From JBKEAJ01 sp047972135 (lineage in GTDB: Bacteria > Bacteroidota > Bacteroidia > Bacteroidales > Prolixibacteraceae): DNA of 32,746 nucleotides. How positions within the stretch are numbered: the stretch's first letter is position 1; each line of letters starts with the position of its first letter. The stretch is from positions 1-32,746 of the forward strand of contig JBKEAJ010000077.1 of assembly GCA_047972135.1 (NCBI GenBank). The letters run 5' to 3'. Below the pieces are notes generated by a model, which saw nothing but the letters and a program-made list of their open reading frames with translations, was not told the origin of the DNA and ran no database searches. This document shows, piece after piece, positions 15,182-23,500 of this stretch. The position numbers and the translations under genes are program-made.

Positions 15182-15534
15182 AGTGTTAGTGTTATACCGA
15201 CTTTACCAATTTTACCTCCCATTGGCGGAGCTGTTTTATAGATTGATAATCTTACCTCTTCTATTCCTGAATAGTCTCGATATATTCGGTCGATGATTTG
15301 TTTGTTTAGTTTTTCTATGAGTGCTACGCTTTCGCCCTCCATTTCTTCTTTAATAGTGTGATAAAGAGCCATATAGTTTATGGCATCATCTAGGTTATCA
15401 CTATTTGCAGCATCCGAGAAGTCAGCCTTGACAACAACATCAACGCTAAAACGAGTACCCACCTTTTGCTCCAATGCAAAATGCCCGTGATGTGCGTAGA
15501 ACTCCATATCTTTTATTTCGATTAATCCTATCAT
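15178..15534 (-). CDS. folB: Dihydroneopterin aldolase
   Basis: Folate pathway: 7,8-dihydroneopterin to 6-hydroxymethyl-dihydropterin plus glycolaldehyde. 118 residues. It has the start IGLIEIKDMEFYAHHGHFALEQ with the family's H-G turn, the octamer core FSVDVVVKADF, the helix NYMALYHTIKEEM, LIEKLNKQI, and the end VRLSIYKTAPPMGGKIGKVGI containing the pterin-anchoring Lys. It sits between DUF4294 (4-bp gap) and acpH (4-bp overlap). Confidence 0.93.
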   Translation of the reverse strand: MIGLIEIKDMEFYAHHGHFALEQKVGTRFSVDVVVKADFSDAANSDNLDDAINYMALYHTIKEEMEGESVALIEKLNKQIIDRIYRDYSGIEEVRLSIYKTAPPMGGKIGKVGITLTL

Positions 15535-15538
15535 TTCG

Positions 15539-16171
15539 CTAAAATACTCCTTTTTCCACTAAATCCACTATTTCTTCCAACTCTTTGTCTTCGCCATTGG
15601 GGTCGTAAACAGATTTTAGGTCTTGTCCGAAGAGCCTCGCCACCGATTGCCAAATAAAGGCAGTACGCCCACTTTTCATGTCTTTTATTATGGCATAGGA
15701 AGTACGGTGAGTTTCACGGTCTATCAATTTTAGAAGTATTCGTCCTTCGCTTTTGCTGAGTTTTTTTATTTTGCCCGAATACTCTTTCATTGCTGCTTTC
15801 TCAGCTTCTTTCAGGTATTTTCGTTTATCTGAGGACTTGTCGAGATCTTCGTACTTTAATGAAACTTCCTGCAATATCCTTGCCGCATCCTTAGCATAGG
15901 GCAGTACTTTTTTAACACGCATCACTGTGCGCCAATATTTTTTATCTCGCATTTTTCGTGTATAGAAACTTGGCGGAAATACATAAACCCCTCTTAAATA
16001 GAACATTGGAATAGTGTCGCCATCCTCGACAATACAGCTGAAATACAATTTTTGCTGACTTGTATCCGCTTGTTGGCAATAGGCTCTATCGGTGTTTGCA
16101 CAAACAAGCACAACGACAAATAAAGCCGAAATATATCTGAGCAAAGCGTGTATTTTAAAGTCTCTAGCCAT
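15539..16171 (-). CDS. DUF4294 exported protein
   Basis: 210 residues. An N-terminal hydrophobic segment (LLRYISALFVVVLVCA, cleavage probably after AYC or nearby) predicts export. The body matches DUF4294: DGDTIPMFYLRGVYVFPP, RVKKVLPYAKDAARIL, a Lys/Glu-rich helix (KYLKEAEKAAMKEYSGKIK), then LSKSEGRILLKLIDRETHRTSY and the ending FGQDLKSVYDPNGEDKELEEI. The family is restricted to Bacteroidetes and has no established function. It is first in a tight run with folB and acpH and may share the promoter of the HHH gene 46 bp upstream. Confidence 0.85.
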   Translation of the reverse strand: MARDFKIHALLRYISALFVVVLVCANTDRAYCQQADTSQQKLYFSCIVEDGDTIPMFYLRGVYVFPPSFYTRKMRDKKYWRTVMRVKKVLPYAKDAARILQEVSLKYEDLDKSSDKRKYLKEAEKAAMKEYSGKIKKLSKSEGRILLKLIDRETHRTSYAIIKDMKSGRTAFIWQSVARLFGQDLKSVYDPNGEDKELEEIVDLVEKGVF

Positions 16172-16217
16172 TTCTAAAGCATCTGCTTATTTATAGGATA
16201 CGTCTTGCAAAGATAAT

Positions 16218-17177
16218 CTATTCGACTGATAAGTAATATTTTACCCTATCAAATTTTATTTTGTCAAAACCTTCAACATCAAGCAGTTTATCGATTGACG
16301 TGAAGCTACCGTTCTTATTCCGATAGTTGAGGAGTGCTTGTGTCATGTCTTTGTCGATATAGGGATGGCGTATCAGCTCCCGATAGTCGGCAAAGTTGAT
16401 ATTGATTTTTCTGATTTTGTTCATGTCAATGGAGCAGTGCGGAGCAAAGCGTTGGTAGTATTCATCCTTCATTCCGTAGACTTCTTTTAGTTGCTCGACG
16501 GAATAATAGCCACCTAGTAGCTCACGATACTTTACAATTCTACGTGCATAGCTGCTACCAATGCCGGGTAAGGCTTTCAGGATAGTGGTGTCAGCAGAAT
16601 TAAGCTCAACTTTTGCAAATACTTTTTCCGCTGCTTTGGTATTTCCTAGCTCTTTAGAGTTCTTATTCGTATGCGTTTCTACCTTTGGGACTTCCACACT
16701 TTCTATTGATTGATATTCTGCGACTGTCTTTTGTGCTTTTGTTTCTATTGTTGCGGTCTTGTCGATAACAATCCATGCCTCAAGTAGGGCATAAATGGAG
16801 TCAGTCATTCCATAAATACGTTTTAAATCTTCTTTCTTGCGGAACTTTCCACCACTTTCACGATAACGGATAATGTTGGATTTTACATATTTGCTGATAC
16901 TCAGTTGCATAATAGAGTCCGACGGGCTTGTATTTGGGTCAAAAGTGAAAAATATAGGTATATTCCTTTCCTCCTCTGCCATTTTCACACTGTCAAGATA
17001 TGCGCTTATTTCAGCTTCGGTATCTTTGTTTGGTTTATATTCATTTGTGAATAATTGTTTATAGAATATATTTGCAAGGAGCAGCAATGCAATTATCACC
17101 GACAGTGCAAATAATGCTTTGCGTTCACGGCGTGTGAGTTTCGCATTGCTATCGTCATATGAATACTTTTTATGCAT
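16218..17177 (-). CDS. Membrane-anchored helix-hairpin-helix (ComEA-like) protein
   Basis: 319 residues from the ATG at 17177 (MHKKYSYDDSNAKL). The frame is open further upstream, but that part covers the AT-rich promoter region and reads as shadow. One transmembrane helix at about 21-39 (ALFALSVIIALLLLANIFY) follows a basic RRERK, giving a cytoplasmic N-terminus. Three HHH units follow: about 85-130, 175-235 (ELNSADTTILKALPGIGSSYARRI, the best ComEA match) and 245-319 (ININFADYRELIRHPYIDKD). Such proteins bind DNA without sequence specificity on the outer face of the membrane; a role in DNA uptake is possible but not shown. Confidence 0.82.
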   Translation of the reverse strand: MHKKYSYDDSNAKLTRRERKALFALSVIIALLLLANIFYKQLFTNEYKPNKDTEAEISAYLDSVKMAEEERNIPIFFTFDPNTSPSDSIMQLSISKYVKSNIIRYRESGGKFRKKEDLKRIYGMTDSIYALLEAWIVIDKTATIETKAQKTVAEYQSIESVEVPKVETHTNKNSKELGNTKAAEKVFAKVELNSADTTILKALPGIGSSYARRIVKYRELLGGYYSVEQLKEVYGMKDEYYQRFAPHCSIDMNKIRKININFADYRELIRHPYIDKDMTQALLNYRNKNGSFTSIDKLLDVEGFDKIKFDRVKYYLSVE

Positions 17178-17308
17178 TGTTCCTCTTTTAGTATGCAAGT
17201 TAACTAAATAAATCGAAAGCACACAATTCGACCAATTGCTAATGATGTTCAAAAACAAAAACGATATTTTTATGTGAATCCTTTTTTTTATGCAACAATT
17301 TAGCACAT

Positions 17309-17328
17309 TATAGACCAATTGGTCTATA
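17309..17328. promoter_or_regulatory. Perfect 20-bp palindrome, TetR-type operator
   Basis: TATAGACCAATTGGTCTATA is identical to its reverse complement. It resembles TetR-family boxes of the TAGACC-N-GGTCTA type known from LmrA/YxaF regulators. It overlaps the -7 element at 17325-17332, an ideal place to block transcription. Confidence 0.65.
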
Positions 17329-17332
17329 TTTG
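17325..17332 (+). promoter_or_regulatory. Candidate -7 box inside the palindrome
   Basis: TATATTTG is a perfect TAnnTTTG. The -33 region is weak (TTTA at about 22 bp). The first gene downstream is accC, 222 bp away across a repeat. Confidence 0.4.
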
Positions 17333-17364
17333 TGAGTAAAGATTGACACATTTTTGGTAAACAT

Positions 17365-17540
17365 GCTGTATGCCGTACGCTTTATGCTATAAGCAAACAG
17401 CCGATAAACGTTCGTCATTGCGAGGAGCTGGCGACGAAGCAATCTCCTGCAACAAAGAACAGATTGCCACGCTAACGCTCGCAATGAAGGATTATTAAAA
17501 ACAGCAAAAGCATAAAGCCTATAGCTTACTGCTTATTGCA
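17365..17540. repeat. Full composite repeat before accC (heptamers, REP-like core, heptamers)
   Basis: Heptamers at 17365-17394 (GCTGTAT GCCGTAC GCTTTAT GCTATAA GC), the core element at 17413-17489 (CGTCATTGCGAG .. CTCGCAATGAAG), then reverse-sense heptamers at 17503-17540 (GCAAAA GCATAAA GCCTATA GCTTACT GCTTATT GC). The two heptamer runs face each other, so the whole can fold as a long imperfect hairpin in the accC leader. Confidence 0.85.
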
Positions 17541-17553
17541 AAATTATAAACAG

Positions 17554-19068
17554 ATGAAGATAAGGAAAATACTTGTAGCAAACAGAGGAGAGATTGCCGT
17601 TCGTATTATGCGCTCTTGCAAAGAGTTGGATATTAGGTCGGTAGCAGTATTCTCCGAAGCCGACAGGACCTCCAAGCATGTTTGGTGTGCCGACGAGGCT
17701 TATTGTATTGGTGGTGCAGCATCTAGCGAGAGCTATTTGCGCATCGACAAGATTATTGAGGTGGCAAAAAAGAGTGGAGTTGATGCCATACATCCGGGAT
17801 ATGGTTTTCTTTCTGAGAACTCTCAGCTTGTAAAAAGTTGTGAGGAAGCAGGGATTATTTTTATCGGTCCTTCGACAGACACGATGGCGACAATGGGCGA
17901 TAAGATTTCAGCACGCAAGCGCATGATTGAGGCAGGTGTGCCGGTAGTTCCTGGCACTCAAAAAGGACTCACAAGTGTAGACGAAGCTATTGCGGTAAGT
18001 CGTGATATAGGCTTTCCTGTTATGATGAAAGCCTCGATGGGCGGTGGAGGAAAAGGCATACGTTTAATACAAAGCGAAAAGGAGGTAAAGGAAGCCTACG
18101 AAAGTGCGAAGTCGGAGTCGCTTTCTTCTTTCGGCGACGATACTGTGTATATTGAGAAGTTTGTGGAGGAACCTCATCATATCGAATTTCAAATTCTTGG
18201 CGACACACACGGCAATGTTATACATTTGTACGAGCGTGAATGCTCCATCCAACGTAGAAACCAAAAGATACTTGAGGAATGTCCCTCGCCATATATCACT
18301 GACGACATACGTGAGGAGATGGGTAAGAAAGCCGTTATGGCAGCTAAAGCTGTTGACTACGTGGGGGCAGGCACAATAGAGTTTTTAGTTGATAAGAACA
18401 TGAATTTCTTTTTCATGGAGATGAATACCCGCTTGCAAGTGGAACACCCTATCACAGAGGAGACCATTGGCATAGACATGGTAAAAGAGCAAATCTGTAT
18501 TGCACAGGGCGAGATTTTATCGATGAAACAAGAAGATGTAAAGCAGCATGGACATTCCATAGAGGTGCGTATCTGTGCGGAGGATGCGGAAATGAATTTT
18601 ATGCCCTCGCCGGGTCTGATTGAGAGGATAATGCAACCCAATGGTGCAGGCATCCGCTTGGACAGTTACGTTCGCGAATACTACGAAATACCCATGTATT
18701 ACGACCCGATGCTGGGTAAACTTATTGTTTGGGCAACAAGTCGGGAACAGGCTATTGCACGCATGAAACGAGCTTTGTATGAATACAAAATTACGGGTGT
18801 AAAAACCAATCTTAATTATCTGAATAATATCATTAACATCCCTGATTTTGTTGAAGGTAAGTACGATACTAGTTTTTTGGTGAAACACGAGGAGACTTTG
18901 AAAAATATGCATAGTTCAGAGAGCAAGGAAACTGAAAATATTGCTCTTATGGTTTCCTATTTGGACTATCTTATTCATGCTAACAATACTAAATCTGACA
19001 AAGGTGCAAATCACACTGTCAGCAGGTGGAAAAATTTTGGTTTACAAAAAGGAATTTTAAGAATATAA
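17554..19068 (+). CDS. accC: Biotin carboxylase subunit of acyl-CoA carboxylase
   Basis: ATP-dependent carboxylation of biotin on the BCCP. 504 residues from ATG 17554 (MKIRKILVANRGEIAVRI). The frame is open slightly upstream, but only through the repeat leader. The ATP-grasp glycine loop GGGGKG is at 163-168, HHIEFQILGD near 208-217, the active-site EMNTRLQVEHP at 289-299, and the Arg-bearing VRICAEDAE after that. The C-terminal ~55 residues extend past a standard AccC, as in propionyl/acyl-CoA carboxylase alpha subunits. It is the first gene of a three-gene operon, and BCCP starts 2 bp after its stop. Confidence 0.94.
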   Translation: MKIRKILVANRGEIAVRIMRSCKELDIRSVAVFSEADRTSKHVWCADEAYCIGGAASSESYLRIDKIIEVAKKSGVDAIHPGYGFLSENSQLVKSCEEAGIIFIGPSTDTMATMGDKISARKRMIEAGVPVVPGTQKGLTSVDEAIAVSRDIGFPVMMKASMGGGGKGIRLIQSEKEVKEAYESAKSESLSSFGDDTVYIEKFVEEPHHIEFQILGDTHGNVIHLYERECSIQRRNQKILEECPSPYITDDIREEMGKKAVMAAKAVDYVGAGTIEFLVDKNMNFFFMEMNTRLQVEHPITEETIGIDMVKEQICIAQGEILSMKQEDVKQHGHSIEVRICAEDAEMNFMPSPGLIERIMQPNGAGIRLDSYVREYYEIPMYYDPMLGKLIVWATSREQAIARMKRALYEYKITGVKTNLNYLNNIINIPDFVEGKYDTSFLVKHEETLKNMHSSESKETENIALMVSYLDYLIHANNTKSDKGANHTVSRWKNFGLQKGILRI

Positions 19069-19070
19069 TC

Positions 19071-19586
19071 ATGGAAATACATATTGGCAATAGAGTTGCG
19101 GAAGTGGAGCTCATCAGCAAAGAAAATGGCATCGTCAGGATGCTGGTCGATGGAGAAGAGCACACAATAGATGTTAGCAGGATGCGGAATGGTATATACT
19201 CTGTCATAGAGAACGGCAAAGCTTACAATGCCGAGCTTGCAAGGGAAAATAACGGGAGGAGCTACAGAGTGAATTCCGGTTTTTCGTCATACGATGTGCA
19301 AATTGTTGATGCAAGGGCGAAATTCCTTAGTCTTAGAGGTGCTGCCAATGAGCATCAGGACGACAAAATCACATCGCCAATGGCAGGGAAGGTGGTTAAA
19401 ATTCCCGTTGAGGTCGGCGATAAACTAGAGGCAGGAGATACGGTTATTGTTATCGAAGCCATGAAGATGCAGAATAGCTACAAGGTAGCTTCGGATTGTA
19501 CAATTAAAGAGATACTAGTAAAAGTAGGAGATGCGATAGACTCCAATCAAGCATTAATCAGTTTAGATTTACTTAAAAAAGAATAG
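19071..19586 (+). CDS. Biotin carboxyl carrier protein of acyl-CoA carboxylase
   Basis: 171 residues from ATG 19071 (MEIHIGNRVAEVELI). The C-terminal biotinyl domain begins near residue 98 (KITSPMAGKVVKIPVEVGD) and carries the biotin lysine K132 in EAMKMQN, within the usual ~35 residues from the C-terminus. The N-terminal half is a separate beta-rich part with no Pro/Ala linker, unlike classic AccB and like the carriers of methylmalonyl/propionyl-CoA systems. It lies 2 bp after accC and 3 bp before the carboxyltransferase. Confidence 0.93.
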   Translation: MEIHIGNRVAEVELISKENGIVRMLVDGEEHTIDVSRMRNGIYSVIENGKAYNAELARENNGRSYRVNSGFSSYDVQIVDARAKFLSLRGAANEHQDDKITSPMAGKVVKIPVEVGDKLEAGDTVIVIEAMKMQNSYKVASDCTIKEILVKVGDAIDSNQALISLDLLKKE

Positions 19587-19589
19587 GTT

Positions 19590-21122
19590 ATGACACACGA
19601 AGAATTATATAAATCGTTTGAGGACAAAAACAAGGCAGCCGAAGCAGGTGGCGGTGCAACACGTATTCAGAAACAACACGAAGCAGGGAAGATGACTGCT
19701 CGCGAGCGTATCGACATTCTTTTGGACAAGGGTACTTTTGTGGAGCTAGACAAGTTTATGGTACACAAATGTACGGACTTTGGCATGGGGAGTAATCCTA
19801 TACCTGGCGATGGAGCGGTAACGGGCTACGGCGAGGTTGACGGACGCAAGGTATTTGTGTATGCCTACGATTTTACGGTTTACGGAGGGGCAGTAGGGAT
19901 GGCAACAGCAAAGAAGGTCTTAAAGGTACAAGAATTAGCCTTGAAAACTGGTGCTCCGATTGTCGCCTTAAACGACTCGGGAGGAGCTCGCATACAGGAA
20001 GGAGTGGAAAGTTTATCGGGCTATTCAAAGATTTTCTATCAGAATGTAATGGCGTCGGGGGTTATACCTCAAATATCGGCAATACTCGGTCCTAGTGCAG
20101 GGGGAGCATGTTATTCGCCGGCATTGACGGATTTTATTCTCATGATAGACAAAAAGAGTTATATGTTTGTAACCGGACCGGATGTTGTTAAAACAGTAAC
20201 TCATGAGGAAGTTACTAAAGACGAACTGGGTGGTGGTCATACTCACGGCAGTAAGAGCGGAGTTGCACACCTTGTTTGCAATGACGAAGAGGAGCTTCTA
20301 ATGTCGATTCGCGAGTTGTTGAGTTTTTTGCCATCCAATAATATGGATTATGCACCGGTGGTAGAAAATACAGATGATATTAAGCGTGAGATTTCGGAGT
20401 TGCAGGGTATAGTGCCTATCGACCCGAATGTGCCTTACGATATGAAAGATATTATCGAGCCTGTTTTGGACGACCGCTATTTCTTTGAAATTATGCCGTC
20501 TTATGCCAAGAATGCCGTTGTGGGCTTCGGACGACTGGCAGGCAGGAGTGTGGGCATTGTTGCCAATCAGCCTGCTTCCTTGGCTGGAGTTCTGGATATT
20601 GACAGCTCTGACAAAATAGCACGTTTTATTAGATTTTGCGACAGCTTTAACATCCCTATCGTAACCTTTGTGGATGTACCGGGATTTTTGCCGGGTACTT
20701 TTCAGGAATATGGCGGAATAATACGACATGGAGCTAAGATTGTGTATGCCTACTCAGAAGCTACTGTTCCCAAAATATCAGTAATAACACGCAAAGCCTA
20801 TGGTGGTGCGTATGTAGTTATGTCGTGCAAGGAAACAGGTTGCGACGTGAACTTTGCTTATCCGACAGCAGAAATTGCCGTGATGGGTGCAGAGGGAGCA
20901 GTCAACATTTTATACCGTAGTGCTGACGATGAAACTAAGCAAAAAGCTATTACCGAATATCGGGAGAATTTTGCGAATCCCTACAAAAGTGCCGAGTTGG
21001 GATACATCGATGAAATCATCCTGCCAAAAGATACTCGTGCAAAGCTGATACAAGCATTGGATATGATTAAAGATAAGGTAAAATCAAATCCGCCGAAAAA
21101 ACATGGGAATATTCCATTGTAA
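19590..21122 (+). CDS. Acyl-CoA carboxylase carboxyltransferase (PccB/MmdA type)
   Basis: 510 residues, fused two-crotonase-fold carboxyltransferase. The first oxyanion region is DSGGARIQEGVESL (129-142) with GPSAGGACYSPALTDF (168-182); the second is VDVPGFLPGTFQEYGGIIRHGAK (361-383) and KAYGGAY at 402-408. The residue after GGAY, which sets acyl preference in Streptomyces enzymes (Asp for propionyl-only, Ile for relaxed), is V409 here, so acetyl-CoA use is conceivable. No sodium-pump subunit lies nearby, which favours a soluble carboxylase (propionyl-CoA to methylmalonyl-CoA, or malonyl-CoA formation) over a decarboxylase pump; this is inference. Confidence 0.9.
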   Translation: MTHEELYKSFEDKNKAAEAGGGATRIQKQHEAGKMTARERIDILLDKGTFVELDKFMVHKCTDFGMGSNPIPGDGAVTGYGEVDGRKVFVYAYDFTVYGGAVGMATAKKVLKVQELALKTGAPIVALNDSGGARIQEGVESLSGYSKIFYQNVMASGVIPQISAILGPSAGGACYSPALTDFILMIDKKSYMFVTGPDVVKTVTHEEVTKDELGGGHTHGSKSGVAHLVCNDEEELLMSIRELLSFLPSNNMDYAPVVENTDDIKREISELQGIVPIDPNVPYDMKDIIEPVLDDRYFFEIMPSYAKNAVVGFGRLAGRSVGIVANQPASLAGVLDIDSSDKIARFIRFCDSFNIPIVTFVDVPGFLPGTFQEYGGIIRHGAKIVYAYSEATVPKISVITRKAYGGAYVVMSCKETGCDVNFAYPTAEIAVMGAEGAVNILYRSADDETKQKAITEYRENFANPYKSAELGYIDEIILPKDTRAKLIQALDMIKDKVKSNPPKKHGNIPL

Positions 21123-21139
21123 GTTTAATTTTACATAAA

Positions 21140-21200
21140 GTCTTTGGCAGGAAAGCGATGTTATTTCATCCTGAGCAGAAATCTTTCTAAATTTGTTTGA
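21140..21200. repeat. Degenerate fragment of a CATCCTGAGC-type interspersed repeat
   Basis: TTTCATCCTGAGCAGAAATC resembles the core of a repeat common in many bacterial genomes. Only one copy is seen in this window, so the call is weak. The rest of the 100-bp gap is featureless. Confidence 0.3.
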
Positions 21201-21222
21201 ATATCAAATCAAGAATGAATCA

Positions 21223-21591
21223 ATGAAGATTTTCAAACAACTTTTTATTATACTGGGGATAAACCTTGTCGGCGAGGCATTGAGTCAGTTCCTGAATCTG
21301 CCGATACCTGGTAGCATTGTGGGTATGATTCTGCTTTTGGTCTTACTGTTTTCGGGGCTAATAAAAGAAAAGCATATCCGAGAGACGGCAGATTTTATGC
21401 TGCAAAACATGGGTTTCTTTTTTATCCCTGCAGGAGTAGGTGTAATGGTGTCATATCATAGCCTTAAAGGACATTATGCAGAGACAGTTCTGGTGATAAT
21501 ACTGTCGACCATTGTGGTGATAGCGGTTACGGCACTGGCAACAGAATTATTTATAAAGATAAAAGAACGAAGAAATGGACACTCTGACTAA
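21223..21591 (+). CDS. lrgA: CidA/LrgA family holin-like membrane protein
   Basis: 122 residues from ATG 21223 (MKIFKQLFIILGINLVGEAL). Four hydrophobic segments; the family signature PIPGSIVGMILLLVLLFSG lies in the second and FMLQNMGFFFIPAGVGVM in the third. LrgA/CidA proteins act with LrgB at the inner membrane to control autolysis or export of small metabolites (pyruvate in some species). Its 3' end overlaps lrgB by 17 bp. I passed over a start ten codons upstream because the family begins at the first helix. Confidence 0.9.
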   Translation: MKIFKQLFIILGINLVGEALSQFLNLPIPGSIVGMILLLVLLFSGLIKEKHIRETADFMLQNMGFFFIPAGVGVMVSYHSLKGHYAETVLVIILSTIVVIAVTALATELFIKIKERRNGHSD

Positions 21592-22270
21592 CACACATAT
21601 CTTCGGTATCTTTATAAGTGTCGGATTTTTTTATCTTTTTAATTCCGTCAAAAGTCGTTTTAGTCTTAACTGGCTGAATCCCTTGCTGTTTTCCACTGCT
21701 GCTATCATCTGCTTGCTGCTACTGGCTAAAATCCCTTATGAACATTACACTAAGGGAGGAAATGTTATCCATGCACTGTTAGGACCTGTAACCGTTGTGC
21801 TGGCTGTCCCCTTGTATCGCCAACGAGAATTGATGTTTCGTTATAAATATTGTATCGGAGGAGGGATTTTGCTGGGAGTAATTTCTGCCATCGTTTCAGT
21901 GATTATATTCAGCCGCTTGTTAGACATAAACGAAATACTCGAACGCTCGCTTATTCCGCATTCCGTAACTACCCCGATAGGAATTAGTTTGAGCAATATG
22001 CTCGATGCCAAAGAAGGAATAACGATAGTTGCAGTGATGATAACGGGGATATTCGGAGCAATGACAGCTCCTCTGTTTTTTAGACTCTTAGGCATTAAGC
22101 ACCCTGTGGCAAAAGGACTGAGTATGGGTACGTCGTCGCATGCTTTAGGTACGTCGAAAGCCATCGAAATGGGCGAAACCGAAGGAGCTATGAGCAGTCT
22201 GGGTATAGGCGTAACAGCACTGACAACTGTTTTTGTTGTTATCGTCATGCAGCTTATGGGCTGGTACTAG
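21575..22270 (+). CDS. lrgB: LrgB/CidB family membrane protein
   Basis: 231 residues, at least six membrane helices. Family motifs are visible: LLGPVTVVLAVPLYRQ, the charged/helix segment SLIPHSVTTPIGISLS, and the conserved C-terminal GLSMGTSSHALGTSKAIEMGETEGAMSSL. It works with LrgA, whose gene overlaps it by 17 bp. No LytTR-type regulator is encoded nearby. Confidence 0.93.
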   Translation: MDTLTNTHIFGIFISVGFFYLFNSVKSRFSLNWLNPLLFSTAAIICLLLLAKIPYEHYTKGGNVIHALLGPVTVVLAVPLYRQRELMFRYKYCIGGGILLGVISAIVSVIIFSRLLDINEILERSLIPHSVTTPIGISLSNMLDAKEGITIVAVMITGIFGAMTAPLFFRLLGIKHPVAKGLSMGTSSHALGTSKAIEMGETEGAMSSLGIGVTALTTVFVVIVMQLMGWY

Positions 22271-22361
22271 AATATATCGAAATCCGGAGCGACCTGAGAG
22301 GACAAACAAAAGGGAAGTGGCATTTTTATGGATAAAATATGGATATGTTATGGATAATCTA

Positions 22362-22369
22362 TAAGTTTG
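22362..22369 (+). promoter_or_regulatory. Candidate -7 box of fic
   Basis: TAAGTTTG fits TAnnTTTG, 35 bp before the ATG at 22405. The region 22328-22410 also repeats ATGGATAA/ATAGATAA several times. No clear -33 box. Confidence 0.35.
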
Positions 22370-22404
22370 TCAAAAATATTTTATAGATAAATTATGAATA
22401 CGAA

Positions 22405-23472
22405 ATGGATAAATTTATAAATAAATTGGATTTTGATTTTTCAAGCAATCAACAAATTCTAAACCTAATTACAGCTATTGATAGTTTCAAAGGCAAATGG
22501 AATCTTACTGAAAATCAGGAGAATAAATATTTAAAAGAACTTCGCAGGATTGCTACGATTGAGTCAATCGGGTCTTCAACAAGGATTGAAGGAGCAACAA
22601 TGACTGATAATGAAATTCAAGAATTATTAAAAGACATAAGAATAACGAAGTTCAAAAATCGTGATGAGCAAGAGGTTGTAGGCTATTATAATGTTTTGGA
22701 GTTGATTTATGAGAACTACGACAATATTCATTTAAGCGGCAGCTATATACAGCAACTACATCAACTTTTACTTAAACACAGCAATAAAGACAAGAGACAT
22801 AGAGGTGGCTACAAACATATGTCGAATAAAGTAGTTTCCAACTATCCGACAGGAGAACAAAAAATAATATTTGCAACAACAGAGCCTGCATTGGTAGAGG
22901 GAGAAATGCAAGAACTAATTGCGTGGACAAACCTGCAACTGAACCTACAATCTATTCATCCTTTGATTGTTACAGCTTCATTTATCTATGATTTTTTAAG
23001 TATTCACCCATTCCAAGATGGGAATGGTAGACTTTCGAGGTTGCTGACAACCCTTTGTTTGCTCAAAAATGATTACTCCTTTATCAAATATATCTCATTT
23101 GAGAACCACATAGAACAAAACAAAAGGGATTATTATAGAGCCCTGATGGATGGACAAAAGAATAGAAATAGCAATGCAGAGAGAATAGATAAGTGGCTAC
23201 TCTTTTTTTTAGACAGCATAAGCATATTGACTCATAAACTAGAGGACAAATATGATGTATTTAAGTCAAAAGGTGGATATTTAAACGAAAGGCAAAAAGC
23301 AATCAAGCAATATATTGAAAAAAATCAAGCTGTCAAAGTAAGTGATATTTCCACTTATTTCGCAGATATTCAGCTGAGTACAATAAAAAAGGATTTAAAA
23401 TATTTGAGACAAGAGCAAGAAATTCAAATGATAGGCAAAGGAAAAGGAAGTGTATATCTGAAAAAGCGGTAA
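22405..23472 (+). CDS. fic: Fic-domain adenylyltransferase with N-terminal inhibitory motif
   Basis: 355 residues. The catalytic loop HPFQDGNGRLSR is at 201-212, a full match to HPFxxGNGRxxR, so AMP transfer should be possible. The inhibitory helix motif (S/T)xxxE(G/N) is present as S58TRIEG63, before the Fic core, which makes it a class II, self-inhibited enzyme with E62 blocking ATP. A winged-helix domain occupies about 285-355 (LNERQKAIKQYIEKNQAVKV onward), as in many Bacteroidetes Fic proteins, suggesting DNA binding. It stands alone, flanked by repeats. Targets are unknown. Confidence 0.92.
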   Translation: MDKFINKLDFDFSSNQQILNLITAIDSFKGKWNLTENQENKYLKELRRIATIESIGSSTRIEGATMTDNEIQELLKDIRITKFKNRDEQEVVGYYNVLELIYENYDNIHLSGSYIQQLHQLLLKHSNKDKRHRGGYKHMSNKVVSNYPTGEQKIIFATTEPALVEGEMQELIAWTNLQLNLQSIHPLIVTASFIYDFLSIHPFQDGNGRLSRLLTTLCLLKNDYSFIKYISFENHIEQNKRDYYRALMDGQKNRNSNAERIDKWLLFFLDSISILTHKLEDKYDVFKSKGGYLNERQKAIKQYIEKNQAVKVSDISTYFADIQLSTIKKDLKYLRQEQEIQMIGKGKGSVYLKKR

Positions 23473-23500
23473 CTATTCAGCCAAAATACGCAAACAGAAT

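Noticed and set aside
17178..17351. Extended N-terminus of the HHH protein (from 17351)
   Set aside because: It would place a hydrophobic stretch of AT-rich intergenic sequence, including the 20-bp palindrome, in the protein. The ATG at 17177 is followed by the usual basic segment and transmembrane helix.
17365..17540. Riboswitch or structured RNA in the accC leader
   Set aside because: The fold potential comes from the interspersed repeat, which also occurs downstream of genes and away from accC; no known riboswitch core was seen.
18104..18379. Overlapping ORFs within accC, on both strands
   Set aside because: Shadows inside the biotin carboxylase coding sequence, without start context or recognisable domains.
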